A DNA stretch of 64,000 nucleotides from Blastococcus haudaquaticus (GTDB lineage Bacteria; Actinomycetota; Actinomycetes; Mycobacteriales; Geodermatophilaceae): contig NZ_OCNK01000001.1 of assembly GCF_900230285.1 (NCBI RefSeq), positions 1,178,001 through 1,242,000 on the forward strand. Direction: 5' to 3'. The stretch's first letter is position 1. Every line of letters begins with the position of its first letter. Below, one piece after another: positions 33,829-43,014 of the stretch. The notes below the pieces were generated by a model that was not told where the DNA came from, searched no databases, and saw only the letters and a list, made by a program, of their open reading frames with translations. The translations under genes and the position numbers were made by a program.

Positions 33829-36180
33829 ATGACGCGGCCGGCACTGCTCCGCGCCGCCGCCGGACCCCTGTTCGCCACGGCGATCGGTCTCACCGCGCTC
33901 GGGGTGCCCGCGACCCAGGCGTCGGCCGCGCCACCCCCGGTTCCTGCCTCGCCGCTGGCAGCGCCGGTGACGGACGCGACCGAGGGCGACCGGCCGGTCC
34001 GCATCGAGGTGGGCCGGTTCGAGCCGCGCACCATCACGCCGGGCTCGCTGGTCTCCGTGACCGGCACGCTGACCAACACCGGGTCCTCGGCGATCACCGA
34101 CCTGAGCGTCCGGCTGCAGCGGGGCGAGGTGATCACCACGCGCGCCGACCTGGCGTTCGACCAGCGCGACCCCGATCCCGCGACGACCGTCATGTCGCCG
34201 TTCCAGCCCGTGGACGGCGAGCTGGCCGCCGGCGCCGAGCTGGACTTCAGCTACACCGTCCCGTCCGAGACGCTCCGCCTCACCGAGGACGGCGTCTACC
34301 CCGTGCTGCTCAACGTCAACGGCGCGGTGGACGGCGCGGAGCAGCAGCGGGTCGGTGAGCTCTCCACCTACGTCGTCCAGCAGCCGGCGGCGCCCACGGC
34401 GCGCACGGCCGTGGCCTGGCTGTGGCCGCTCGTCGAGCCCTCGCACCGCACCCCCTCGGGTGGCTTCCGCGACGACGGTCTCGCCGAGGCGGTCGCCGGC
34501 GGTGGTCGGCTGGACCGGGCGCTCGCGGTCATCGAGCGGCTGCCCGGCGGGGCGACCGGCGACGGGACGGTGGTCGCCCCCGCCCTGCAGGTGACCCTGG
34601 CGATCGACCCGGCGCTCGTCGAGGAGCTGCGGCTCATGGCCCAGGGCCCCTACGAGGTCGACGGGCGGGCGGGCACGGGGACCGACGACGCCGCCGCCTT
34701 CCTCGAGCGGCTGGCGGACGTCGCCGCCGTCCACCCGGTCGTCGCCCTGGCCTACGGAGACGTCGACGCCGACGCGGTGGTCGGCGCCGGCATCCCCGCC
34801 GTGCTCGCCCGGAGCCTGCCGGGTACCCCTGCGGGGACCGCCCAGGACCCGCCCGGGACCACCCGCAGCGACGACGGCGCAGCGGCGGCGAGCACCAGCG
34901 GCGCGCCGGAGTCCCCCGCTCCGCAACCCGACGCGGGCCCGGGGGACACCGGCGCCGGAGCCGCCATCCTGTCCGACGCCCTCGACGTCGAGCCGCGCAC
35001 CGATCTCGCCTGGGCCGCGGGCGGCGCCGTCCGCGCGGACACCCTGCGGGTCCTGCAGGCCGGCGGAGTGGAGCGCGTCGTCCTCGGCGCGGACGGGCTG
35101 ACCGACGGCGAGGACGCCACGGGACACGCCGACCCCACGGCCGCCGCCCGCACGACGATCGCCACCGCCTCCGGAACGGTCGAGGCGCTCGTCGCCGACC
35201 CGACCCTCGGTGCGCTCGTCGGTGCCGCGGAGCAGGTCGACGGGGGGGCCCGCCTGGCCGAGCAGCGGTATCTCGCCGAGCTCGCCGTCCTGAGCCTGCA
35301 GGCCCCCGAGGGCACCGAGCAGACCGTGCTGGTCGCTCCTCCGCGCGAGCTCGATGCCGGGCCCGAGGGCGCCGGAGCGATGATGGCCGACACCGCGGGC
35401 CTGCCCTGGCTGCGTCCGGCGACCGTCGCGGAGCTGTCCGCCGGCACCCCCGTTCCCGCGGGTGACCTCGCCGGCCCGCCGGAGGCACCCGCCCTCGACC
35501 CCACCGGGGTCGCCGGCCTCGTCGCCGCCGCCGCCAGCCGGGAGGACCTGGCCGGCGCGGTGGTGGGCGACGCCGATCTCGCGCTGCGCAGCTACGACGC
35601 GGCCATCTCCCGTGCCGCGTCGGCCACCCGTCGCGACGACGCCGAGGACTTCCGGGCGGTCAGTGCCGCCCTGGAGAGCGCCCTGGACGACGTCCTCGGC
35701 CGGGTGACGCTGCTCGCGCCGGCCGACGGCACGTACAGCCTGGGCTCCAGCGACGCACCGCTGGTGCTGACCGTGCGCAACGACCTCCCGGTGACCGTCG
35801 AGGTGCTCCTCGACCTGCGCGCCCGCGGCGGGAGCGGCCTGTCCATCGGGGACATGGGCCTCCAGACCCTGGCCCCGGGTGAGCGGACGACCCTCACGGT
35901 GCCCACGGAGGTCCGCCAGGCCGGCGGGTTCGCCGTCCGGGCCCAGCTGACGACACCCACGGGCCGGCCGCTAGGCGACGAGATCTCCCTGCAGGTCAAG
36001 AGCACGGCCTACGGCTCCATCTCCCTGATCATCACGATCGGGGCGGCCGTGCTGCTCGGCCTGCTCTTCCTGCGCCGGCTGGTCAACTTCGTGCTCCGCC
36101 GCCGCGCGACCGCCCCCGGCGAGCCGGCCGGCGGGCCCGAGGGCGCCACCCTGCAGCCGCCCAACCGGAGCCCGGTGTGA
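33829..36180 (+). CDS. DUF6049-like large secreted/membrane-anchored protein (Rv3909-like)
   Basis: 783 residues. The signal peptide is GPLFATAIGLTALGVPATQA. A large extracytoplasmic part follows, starting VRIEVGRFEPRTITPGSLVS (Ig-like beta domain, about 50-180), then TWO similar alpha/beta segments around LALAYGDVDADAVVG and EQTVLVAPPRELDAG. A late Ig-like domain (APLVLTVRNDLPVTVEVLLD) precedes a C-terminal membrane helix (ISLIITIGAAVLLGLLFL) and a basic tail. It is always encoded directly before murJ in actinobacteria, suggesting a role with peptidoglycan precursor export. AGGAGG precedes the ATG. Coupled to murJ by a GTGA overlap. Confidence 0.8.
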   Translation: MTRPALLRAAAGPLFATAIGLTALGVPATQASAAPPPVPASPLAAPVTDATEGDRPVRIEVGRFEPRTITPGSLVSVTGTLTNTGSSAITDLSVRLQRGEVITTRADLAFDQRDPDPATTVMSPFQPVDGELAAGAELDFSYTVPSETLRLTEDGVYPVLLNVNGAVDGAEQQRVGELSTYVVQQPAAPTARTAVAWLWPLVEPSHRTPSGGFRDDGLAEAVAGGGRLDRALAVIERLPGGATGDGTVVAPALQVTLAIDPALVEELRLMAQGPYEVDGRAGTGTDDAAAFLERLADVAAVHPVVALAYGDVDADAVVGAGIPAVLARSLPGTPAGTAQDPPGTTRSDDGAAAASTSGAPESPAPQPDAGPGDTGAGAAILSDALDVEPRTDLAWAAGGAVRADTLRVLQAGGVERVVLGADGLTDGEDATGHADPTAAARTTIATASGTVEALVADPTLGALVGAAEQVDGGARLAEQRYLAELAVLSLQAPEGTEQTVLVAPPRELDAGPEGAGAMMADTAGLPWLRPATVAELSAGTPVPAGDLAGPPEAPALDPTGVAGLVAAAASREDLAGAVVGDADLALRSYDAAISRAASATRRDDAEDFRAVSAALESALDDVLGRVTLLAPADGTYSLGSSDAPLVLTVRNDLPVTVEVLLDLRARGGSGLSIGDMGLQTLAPGERTTLTVPTEVRQAGGFAVRAQLTTPTGRPLGDEISLQVKSTAYGSISLIITIGAAVLLGLLFLRRLVNFVLRRRATAPGEPAGGPEGATLQPPNRSPV

Positions 36181-38183
36181 CCGCCGGGCCGGACGACCGG
36201 CCCGCCGCGGACGAGGTGCGCGCCGGACGCCCACCGGTCCCCCCGGCGACTCCCCGCCCGCAGCGACGGCCAGGTGGCCCGTCGCTGCCCCCGCCGCCGT
36301 ACCGGGCGACACCCCCGCCCTCGGCGCCGTTCGCCGACCAGGGGTCCGGCGGCGCACCGTCGGGCCAGCCGCCGGTGCCCCCGCCCGTCCCGCGGCCGTC
36401 CGCCGCGGCACGGCCCCCTGCGCGACCCCTGCCGCCGCTGCCGCCGCTGCGCAACCGCTGGGTCCCGGCCGCCGACGACAACTTCACCCAGGTGATCACG
36501 GTCCTGCCCCCGGTCCCGCGCGGGCCGGTGGCGGAGACCGAGGAGGAGGCCGACCAGCGCGAGGGAGCGCCCGGCGCCGCTGGTGGCATCCTCCGCGCCG
36601 CCGGCACCATGGCGGTCGCCACGCTGGTCTCGCGCATCACGGGACTGCTGCGGACGATGGTGCTCGCCGCCGCGCTCGGCGTCACCCTGGTGGCCGACGC
36701 CTACACCACCGCCAACACGCTGCCGAACATCGTCTACGAGCTCCTGCTGGGCGGGGTGCTGAGTTCGGTCGTCGTCCCGCTCCTCGTGCACGCCCAGGAA
36801 CGGGACGCCGACGGCGGGGTCGCCTACACGCAGCGGCTGGCCACCATCGCCGTGGCCGCCCTGACGCTCGTCACGGCCCTGGCCGTGCTCGCCGCTCCTT
36901 TCCTCACCCGGCTCGCAGGCATCAGCGACGACCCGGGTCAGGTGGAGCTGGGCACCTGGCTGACCCGCATCCTGCTGGTCGAGGTCGTCTTCTACGGCAT
37001 CGGCGCCCTGGCCCAGGCGGTCCTCAACTCGCGCGGGGTCTTCGGGCCACCGGCATGGGCGCCCGTCCTCAACAACGTCGTGGTCATCGCCACCGGCGCG
37101 CTGTTCCTCGCGGCCAGCGACCCCCTGGACCTCACGCCCACGACGATCACCCCCGGCCAGGTCTGGCTGCTGGGCATCGGCACGACCCTCGGCATCGCCG
37201 TCCAGGCCCTGGTCCTGCTCCCGCTGCTCGGGAAGGCGGGGGTCCCGCTGCGCCCGCGCTGGGGTTTCCGGGAGACCGGCCTCCGGGAGGCGGGCACGCT
37301 GGGCCTCTGGGTCGTCGGCTACTCGGCGGTGAGCGCTCTCGGCGTCGTCGTGGCCACCCGGATCGCGAACGCGGCGACCCGCGAGGGCGGCCTGGGCTCG
37401 ACGGCCTTCTCCTACGCCAGCCTCCTGTTCCAGATGCCCTACGGGATCATCGGCGTCGCCCTGCTGACCGCGCTCCTGCCCCGCATGAGCCGGGCCGCGG
37501 CCCGGTCGGACGTGACCGGGGTGACGGACGACCTGTCACTGGGCACCCGGCTCTCGGCACTGGGCCTGCTGCCGGTCACCGCGGCGCTGGTCGTGCTGGG
37601 GCCTCCGATCGGCGTCCTGGCCTTCGCCCGGGGGAACACCTCCCTCGAGGAGGCGGCGGCCATCGGGACCGCGCTCGCCGTCGGGGCCTTCGGGCTGCTG
37701 CCCATGGCGGTGACGCTGCTCCAGCTGCGGGTCTTCTACGCCATGAAGGACGCGCGGACGCCCACGCTGATCCAGATCGGGATGGTCGCCGTCCGCGTGC
37801 CCCTCCTGCTCCTGGTCCCCACCGTCGTCGACCCCGAGCACGTCGTCGCCGGACTGATGCTCGTCACCGGGATCACCTACGTGGCGGGCTGGGTCATCGG
37901 GGACGTCGCCCTGCGCCGAAAGCTGGGTGGGCGGCGGTCGGGGGCGACCCTCGGGCCGCTGCTGCGCATGACCGCCGTCGCCGTCGTGGCCGGTGGCGCC
38001 GGGCTCCTTGTCCGGAACGTGACCGACGACCTCGTCGGCACGTCCCCGGCAGGGTCGCTCGTCACGGTCCTGGTCGGTACCGTGGTCATCGGCGGCGTGG
38101 CTCTCGCGGGTCTCGTGATCGCCCGTGTCCCGGAGGTCCGGGAGCCCCTCGCGGCGCTCAGGACCCGGAAGGGACGCGGGTGA
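36177..38183 (+). CDS. murJ: MurJ-type lipid II flippase
   Basis: 668 residues. A Pro-rich cytoplasmic N-terminal extension of about 130 residues is followed by fourteen hydrophobic segments of the MVF/MurJ fold, beginning AGTMAVATLVSRITGLLRTM, with ANTLPNIVYELLLGGVLSSV and FQMPYGIIGVALLTALLPRM. It moves lipid II across the membrane. In M. tuberculosis the orthologue (Rv3910) is one polypeptide with a C-terminal pseudokinase; here the gene stops at the end of the transporter and the pseudokinase is a separate overlapping or adjacent ORF. GTG start overlapping the previous stop. Confidence 0.93.
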   Translation: MTAGPDDRPAADEVRAGRPPVPPATPRPQRRPGGPSLPPPPYRATPPPSAPFADQGSGGAPSGQPPVPPPVPRPSAAARPPARPLPPLPPLRNRWVPAADDNFTQVITVLPPVPRGPVAETEEEADQREGAPGAAGGILRAAGTMAVATLVSRITGLLRTMVLAAALGVTLVADAYTTANTLPNIVYELLLGGVLSSVVVPLLVHAQERDADGGVAYTQRLATIAVAALTLVTALAVLAAPFLTRLAGISDDPGQVELGTWLTRILLVEVVFYGIGALAQAVLNSRGVFGPPAWAPVLNNVVVIATGALFLAASDPLDLTPTTITPGQVWLLGIGTTLGIAVQALVLLPLLGKAGVPLRPRWGFRETGLREAGTLGLWVVGYSAVSALGVVVATRIANAATREGGLGSTAFSYASLLFQMPYGIIGVALLTALLPRMSRAAARSDVTGVTDDLSLGTRLSALGLLPVTAALVVLGPPIGVLAFARGNTSLEEAAAIGTALAVGAFGLLPMAVTLLQLRVFYAMKDARTPTLIQIGMVAVRVPLLLLVPTVVDPEHVVAGLMLVTGITYVAGWVIGDVALRRKLGGRRSGATLGPLLRMTAVAVVAGGAGLLVRNVTDDLVGTSPAGSLVTVLVGTVVIGGVALAGLVIARVPEVREPLAALRTRKGRG

Positions 38184-38257
38184 CCGGACCCACGCGGGAT
38201 GCGCCGCCACCGTCGGAGCACTCGCGCCCGCGGCCGCAACAGGACAGGGGGTCGACA

Positions 38258-40003
38258 GTGTCGATGACATCGACGACGACCGGCCTCCCCGACCGCTACC
38301 GCCCGCTCGACCAGGTCGGCGCGGACGAGCCGACGCCCACGGGCGTCATCCAGTGCTGGCGGGCCAAGGACCGCGTCCTGAACCGCGACGTCGCGATCCG
38401 CGTGCACACCCCCGCCGGCCCGGCCGCGCACGGGTGGATCAGCCGGGCGCTCACCGCGGGCGGGCTCGCCACCCCGGCCCTGGCCATGGTCTACGACGCC
38501 TCCGAGGGCACCGGCGACCCCCAGGTCCCCGGCGGCGCCGCCTACGTCGTCAACGAGTGGATCGACGGCGAGACCCTCGCCGAGCGGCTCACCCGTGGCC
38601 CGATGCCCGACCGCGAGGTGCGCACCGTGCTGCGCCGGCTCGCCGAGGGCGTCGCCGAGGCGCACCGGGTCGGCCTGGCCGTGGGCGGGCTGACGCCCGA
38701 CAACGTCGTGCTCCGCCCCAACGGGCTGGTCGGCCTGCGGGCCGTCCCCGCGGCCACCGGCACCATCGACGGCGACATCGCCGCCCTCGGCGCGCTGCTC
38801 GAGGTCTGCCTCACCGGCCTGGACCCGAGCCGGCCGGGGACGCGCAAGCTCACCGGTCCGTCCGACCTCGTGGCGCTCGTGCGCCGGGCGCGGTCGACCG
38901 AACCCGGCCAGGGCCTGTCCAGCGTCGCGGCGATGGCCTCGCTGCTCGCCGAACGGTCCCGCCCCGGTCCCATGTCGGCAGCCGCCCGCGCCGAGGAGAC
39001 CGACAGCGGCTGGTTGCGCCGGCTGCGCGACCGCCGTCCCGACCAGGTCTCCGACCACCCCGTCGACGGCGCCCCGCTGAACACCGTGGCGGCCGACGGC
39101 GACGCGGTCCCGCTCGACCGCGAGACGCTGCCGCCGGTCCCTCCGGTGCGCCCGGTCACCGACACCGCCGTCGCCCCGGCTGCGCTCGGCGGCGACACCA
39201 TCGCGGCCGGCTCCGTCGCGCCGTCCGGCGGTGCCTACGCCGGATCGGCCTCCCCCGCTCCGCCCGCGCGCTACGACGACGAGCCGTTCCAGGTGCTCGA
39301 CGACGACCGCGGCTACGACCACCACCCGTACGACGAGCCGGCCACCGGCGAGGACGACCTCGACGAGGACGGCGCCAAGCGGCACAAGCTCGTCGTCGTC
39401 GGCCTGCCGCTGCTCGCGCTCCTCGTGGTCATCGGTCTGGCGTGGTGGTTCGGCAAGGGCGTCATCTCGGTGGCGGACGGCGTCGACGAGACGCCCGGGT
39501 CGACGCCCTCCATCAGCGCCCCCGCCCAGGAGACCGATGGCGGCGGCGTCGCCGCCGGCGAGGCGGTGGCGATCGCCGGAGGCGACGTCTTCGACCCCCA
39601 GGGCGACGGCGACCCCGACCACCCCGAGGACGTGCCGCTCGCGTTCGACGACGACGCCGCGACGTCCTGGACGACCTACGAGTACCGGGGGTCGCCGGCC
39701 TTCGGCAACCTCAAGGACGGCGTCGGCCTGGTGCTCGACCTCGGTTCGGCCCAGGAGCTCGCGGCGGTCGGCGTCGAGGGTTCCCCCGGCGCCACGGTCG
39801 AGATCCGCACGGGCGACTCCGCCGACGGCGACATCGACAGCTTCGAGGTCGCCGCGGACGGTGAGCTCGAGCAGCAGACCGAGTTCGCCTTCGACGAGCC
39901 GGTGTCGGCGCGGTACGTGCTGGTCTGGATCACCGGCCTGGTCCCGAGCGAGGGCGGCTTCTCCGCCGAACTCGCCGAGGTCACCGTCAAGGCGGCCGGC
40001 TGA
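38258..40003 (+). CDS. Membrane-anchored pseudokinase of the MurJ system, with extracellular discoidin-like domain
   Basis: About 581 residues. The kinase-like domain ([20 protein letters not shown] to about residue 235) lacks key residues: the VAIK lysine is Arg (RDVAIRVH), HRD is replaced by GGL ([12 protein letters not shown]) and DFG is absent, so it should be inactive. A linker, one membrane helix ([20 protein letters not shown]) and a C-terminal beta domain ([18 protein letters not shown]) follow. The mycobacterial counterpart is the C-terminal half of MviN, whose phosphorylated form binds FhaA. GTG 38258 has GGGGG six bases upstream; GTG 38180, overlapping the murJ stop, is the alternative. 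Confidence 0.8.
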   Translation: MSMTSTTTGLPDRYRPLDQVGADEPTPTGVIQCWRAKDRVLNRDVAIRVHTPAGPAAHGWISRALTAGGLATPALAMVYDASEGTGDPQVPGGAAYVVNEWIDGETLAERLTRGPMPDREVRTVLRRLAEGVAEAHRVGLAVGGLTPDNVVLRPNGLVGLRAVPAATGTIDGDIAALGALLEVCLTGLDPSRPGTRKLTGPSDLVALVRRARSTEPGQGLSSVAAMASLLAERSRPGPMSAAARAEETDSGWLRRLRDRRPDQVSDHPVDGAPLNTVAADGDAVPLDRETLPPVPPVRPVTDTAVAPAALGGDTIAAGSVAPSGGAYAGSASPAPPARYDDEPFQVLDDDRGYDHHPYDEPATGEDDLDEDGAKRHKLVVVGLPLLALLVVIGLAWWFGKGVISVADGVDETPGSTPSISAPAQETDGGGVAAGEAVAIAGGDVFDPQGDGDPDHPEDVPLAFDDDAATSWTTYEYRGSPAFGNLKDGVGLVLDLGSAQELAAVGVEGSPGATVEIRTGDSADGDIDSFEVAADGELEQQTEFAFDEPVSARYVLVWITGLVPSEGGFSAELAEVTVKAAG

Positions 40004-40022
40004 ACCCGGGGAATGCTCCCCC

Positions 40023-40028
40023 TACGAT
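40023..40028 (+). promoter_or_regulatory. Candidate -10 box of a leaderless promoter (trxB)
   Basis: TACGAT with 7 nt to the GTG at 40036, in the 32-bp gap after the pseudokinase gene. Confidence 0.6.
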
Positions 40029-40035
40029 CCTCGTT

Positions 40036-41055
40036 GTGCCGCCCGTGAGTGACTTCCCATCGCCTGGTCCCGCCGTGACGACGGAGGGGATCGTCGACCC
40101 CGTCATCCCGCCTGCCGAGCACGACGGCATCCGTGACCTGATCATCATCGGCTCCGGCCCCGCCGGGTACACGGCGGCCACCTACGCCGCCCGGGCGAAC
40201 CTGCACCCGCTGGTGTTCGAGGGCTCGCAGTTCGGTGGCGCGCTCATGACCACCACCGAGGTGGAGAACTTCCCCGGCTTCCCGCATGGCATCCAGGGCC
40301 CGCAGCTCATGGACGACATGCGCACGCAGGCGGAGAAGTTCGGCGCCGAGCTGGTGCCGCGCGACGTCACCGAGGTCGACCTCACGGCCACGCCCAAGAT
40401 CGTGAAGGTGGGCGACGAGGTGCACCGCGCCCACGCGGTGATCGTCGCCACCGGTTCCAAGTACCGCTACCTCGGGCTGGACAACGAGCAGCGCCTGCTG
40501 GGCCGCGGCGTCTCGGCCTGTGCCACGTGCGACGGCTTCTTCTTCCGCGACCAGGACATCGTGGTGGTCGGTGGCGGTGACTCCGCGATGGAGGAGGCCA
40601 CCTTCCTCACCCGGTTCGCCAAGAGCGTCACCGTCGTGCACCGGCGGAACGAGCTGCGCGCCTCCAAGATCATGGTCAAGCGCGCGCAGGACAACGAGAA
40701 GATCCGCTGGGCGCTCGGCAAGCAGGTCACCGACGTGCTGGGGGAGACCACCGTCGACGCCGTCCAGGTCACCGACGTCGAGAGCGGCGCCACCGAGACG
40801 ATGACCGTGAGCGGCCTGTTCGTGGCGATCGGCCACGACCCCCGCAGCGAGCTGTTCGCCGGTCAGTTGAAGCTCGACGACGAGGGCTACATCCAGGTGG
40901 AGCACCCGAGCACCCGGACCAGCATCGACGGCGTCTTCGCCTGCGGCGACGTGGTCGACCACATCTACCGGCAGGCCATCACCTCGGCCGGCACCGGCGC
41001 GGCGTCGGCGATCGATGCCGAGCGCTGGCTCGCCGACACCTTCGACGAGAGGTAA
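40036..41055 (+). CDS. trxB: Thioredoxin reductase
   Basis: 339 residues. A leader of about 30 residues precedes the FAD motif [20 protein letters not shown]. The redox centre is [11 protein letters not shown], the NADPH motif [20 protein letters not shown], and the C-terminal FAD contact [20 protein letters not shown]. It reduces the thioredoxin encoded next to it using NADPH. In mycobacteria and Streptomyces sigM/rsm genes lie between murJ and trxB; here only 32 bp do. GTG start with a likely leaderless promoter. Confidence 0.96.
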   Translation: MPPVSDFPSPGPAVTTEGIVDPVIPPAEHDGIRDLIIIGSGPAGYTAATYAARANLHPLVFEGSQFGGALMTTTEVENFPGFPHGIQGPQLMDDMRTQAEKFGAELVPRDVTEVDLTATPKIVKVGDEVHRAHAVIVATGSKYRYLGLDNEQRLLGRGVSACATCDGFFFRDQDIVVVGGGDSAMEEATFLTRFAKSVTVVHRRNELRASKIMVKRAQDNEKIRWALGKQVTDVLGETTVDAVQVTDVESGATETMTVSGLFVAIGHDPRSELFAGQLKLDDEGYIQVEHPSTRTSIDGVFACGDVVDHIYRQAITSAGTGAASAIDAERWLADTFDER

Positions 41056-41109
41056 GGACCCCTCTGCCCCACCGCTCGCAGGCTCGCGGCGGGACGCTGC
41101 ACAGGGGCC
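41054..41109 (+). repeat. Dispersed AAGGACC stem-loop element, copy 5 (trxB-trxA)
   Basis: Overlaps the trxB TAA stop. Outer stem GGACCCCTCTGC with GCACAGGGGCC (one mismatch, one bulged A), centre ctcgcaggctcg. Placed between two co-directional genes expected to be co-transcribed. Confidence 0.8.
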
Positions 41110-41180
41110 GGGCATGAATCCACCCGCCGGTCGGTTGACCTGACAGGTACCCCGCAAGCCGAGACAAGGGAGAACGACCC

Positions 41181-41507
41181 ATGGCAGGCAACACCGTCAC
41201 GGTGACCGACACGAGCTTCGCCAGCGACGTGCTGGGCAGCGACAAGCCCGTGCTCGTGGACTTCTGGGCGGAGTGGTGCGGCCCGTGCAAGATGGTCGCC
41301 CCCGTCCTCGAGGAGATCGCCGCCGAGCACGGCGACAAGCTCACGATCGCCAAGCTGAACATCGACGAGAACCCGCAGATCGCCCGCGACTACCAGGTCA
41401 TGTCGATCCCGACCATGACGGTGTTCCAGGGTGGCAAGCCGGTGAAGAGCATCATCGGCGCCAAGCCCAAGGGCGCGATCCTGAACGACCTCGCCGACTA
41501 CCTGTGA
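41181..41507 (+). CDS. trxA: Thioredoxin
   Basis: 108 residues, full length. Active site WAEWCGPCKMVAPVLEEIA, with IAKLNIDENPQIARDYQVMS and the cis-Pro loop SIPTMTVFQGGKPV. Ribosome site AAGGGAG about 9 nt upstream of the ATG. Partner of trxB. Confidence 0.97.
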   Translation: MAGNTVTVTDTSFASDVLGSDKPVLVDFWAEWCGPCKMVAPVLEEIAAEHGDKLTIAKLNIDENPQIARDYQVMSIPTMTVFQGGKPVKSIIGAKPKGAILNDLADYL

Positions 41508-41544
41508 CGTACGGCCCCCCTCGGGGGCCACGCTGAGTTGCCAC

Positions 41545-41576
41545 GGGCCCATCCGACCATCCGGTCGGGTGGGCCC
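41545..41576 (+). terminator. trxA terminator hairpin
   Basis: gggcccatccgacc (41545-41558), loop atcc, ggtcgggtgggccc (41563-41576): 14-bp stem with one G-U pair, 37 bp after the trxA stop. Confidence 0.75.
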
Positions 41577-41639
41577 GCTCTCGTCCGGGTGGACCCCGGT
41601 GGGCCGGTAGCGGACAGGAGGACGACAATCGGTAGCACG

Positions 41640-42827
41640 ATGGGAACCGACAGCCAGATGACACCGCTGCGCCTCGGGGACCGGGGGGCCGCGGTGGCCG
41701 ACGTGCAGACAGCACTCCGGAGCCTCGGACTGCTCCCCGACCGCGACGGCACGACCGTCCCCCGGCCGCCCACCGCGATGGCCACCCTCCCCGATGTCGC
41801 ACTGGCTGCGGCGGAGTACGACGCCGCGACCGAACTCGCCGTCCGCCACTTCCAGCAGACCCGAGGGCTGTCGGTGGACGGCAGGGTCGGCGAGGAGACC
41901 TACCGGGCCCTCAACGAGGCCCGCTGGTCGCTGGGGGACCGGCTGCTGCGGTACGACCCCGAGCGGCCCGTCCGCGGCGACGACGTCATCAGCCTGCAGG
42001 AGCGGGTGCACGAGCTCGGCTACGACGCGGGCCCCGTCGACGGGGTCTTCGGGCCCGGGACCGAGGAAGGACTGCGGAGGTTCCAGCGCGACTACGGCCT
42101 GACCGCCGACGGCACCTGCGGGCCCGCCACCCTGCGCGCCCTCCGCCAGCTCGGTCGCAAGGTCACCGGTGGGCGCCCGCAGCTGCTGCGCCAGAGCGCC
42201 TCCTTCGTCGACAGCGGCCCGCACCTCATCGGCCGGCGCATCGTCGTCGACCCGGGGCACGGCGGCGACGACCCCGGCTTCACCGCGGGGGAGACCACCG
42301 AGGCCGACCTCGTCTTCGATCTCGCCTCGCGGATCGAGGGACGGCTGGCGGCCGCCGGCGCCACGGTCTACCTGACCCGCGGGCGGGACCAGAATCCTGC
42401 GGCGAGCGAGCGCACCGCCTTCGCCAACGACGCCCGCGCCGACCTGTTCATCGCCCTGCACGTGGACGCGCACACCTCCGCGCACGCCCGCGGGGTGGCC
42501 AGCTACTACTACGGGACCGGATCGGGGGCGTCCTCCACGGTCGGGGAGCAGTTCGCCAACCTGGCGCGCCGCGAGGTCGTCGCCCGCACCGGGCTGCTGG
42601 ACCTCGGCTCGCACCCGAAGACCTGGGACCTGCTGCGGATGAGCCGCATGCCCGCCGTCCGGCTGGATGCGGGCTACCTGTCGCACCCGGTCGACCGGCT
42701 GGTCCTGCTCGACGCGCGCGTGCGCAGCGCCATCGCCGCCGGTGTCCTGGCCGCCGTGCAGCGGCTCTTCCTGCCGGCGGAGGCCGATCCGCCGACCGGC
42801 ACGTTCGTCCTGCCCGAGAGGTTGTGA
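41640..42827 (+). CDS. cwlM: CwlM-like protein: two peptidoglycan-binding domains plus amidase_3 domain
   Basis: About 395 residues. Two PG_binding_1 repeats (LRLGDRGAAVADVQTALRSL; VISLQERVHELGYDAGPVDG) precede an N-acetylmuramoyl-L-alanine amidase domain (RRIVVDPGHGGDDPGF onward). In M. tuberculosis CwlM is not a lytic enzyme but a PknB-phosphorylated activator of MurA. Here the zinc-ligand His (DPGHGG), Glu (TTEADLVFD) and His (ALHVDAHTS) are present, but the usual catalytic Glu is replaced (RLDAGYLSHP). The tail PPTGTFVLPERL keeps the PTGTF motif bearing the mycobacterial phospho-threonine. AGGAGG lies 20 nt before the ATG, unusually far; an ATC codon sits at the ideal spacing. Confidence 0.88.
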   Translation: MGTDSQMTPLRLGDRGAAVADVQTALRSLGLLPDRDGTTVPRPPTAMATLPDVALAAAEYDAATELAVRHFQQTRGLSVDGRVGEETYRALNEARWSLGDRLLRYDPERPVRGDDVISLQERVHELGYDAGPVDGVFGPGTEEGLRRFQRDYGLTADGTCGPATLRALRQLGRKVTGGRPQLLRQSASFVDSGPHLIGRRIVVDPGHGGDDPGFTAGETTEADLVFDLASRIEGRLAAAGATVYLTRGRDQNPAASERTAFANDARADLFIALHVDAHTSAHARGVASYYYGTGSGASSTVGEQFANLARREVVARTGLLDLGSHPKTWDLLRMSRMPAVRLDAGYLSHPVDRLVLLDARVRSAIAAGVLAAVQRLFLPAEADPPTGTFVLPERL

Positions 42828-42849
42828 GCCTGCGAGAGTGCTATGACAT

Positions 42850-42868
42850 TGCGATCCTCCGGATCGCA
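42850..42868. repeat. Small palindrome, copy B of a two-copy pair
   Basis: tgcgatcc-tcc-ggatcgca with flanking tgacat, matching copy A at 25651-25668. Both lie in gene-free gaps next to a copy of the second dispersed repeat. Confidence 0.6.
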
Positions 42869-42899
42869 CCGCGGCCAGGAGCCGTCCCGACCTGCGCAG

Positions 42900-42950
42900 A
42901 GCCGCTGAGTCGTCCCTGCGCGGGACCCTCCGGGCCCCACTCGGGCCGAC
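42900..42950 (+). repeat. Second dispersed repeat, full copy 1
   Basis: agccgctgagtcgtccctgc, then gcgggaccctccgggcccca and ctcgggccgac. The same block is found inverted at 53713-53761 downstream of dnaA. No ORF spans it. Confidence 0.75.
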
Positions 42951-43001
42951 ATTGCAGTCCAGTTGCTCGGGAGGCTCGGTTCCCCGGCTTCCTGCCGTCC
43001 T

Positions 43002-43007
43002 TACACT
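43002..43007 (+). promoter_or_regulatory. Candidate -10 box of a leaderless promoter (aminotransferase)
   Basis: TACACT with 7 nt to the GTG at 43015; no ribosome site is visible. Confidence 0.6.
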
Positions 43008-43014
43008 CGGCAGG

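Noticed and set aside
38180-38260. Frameshift joining murJ and the pseudokinase into one gene
   Set aside because: The murJ frame ends cleanly at TGA with an overlapping GTG, codon quality stays high on both sides, and a ribosome site precedes the second gene, so two genes are more likely than a broken one.
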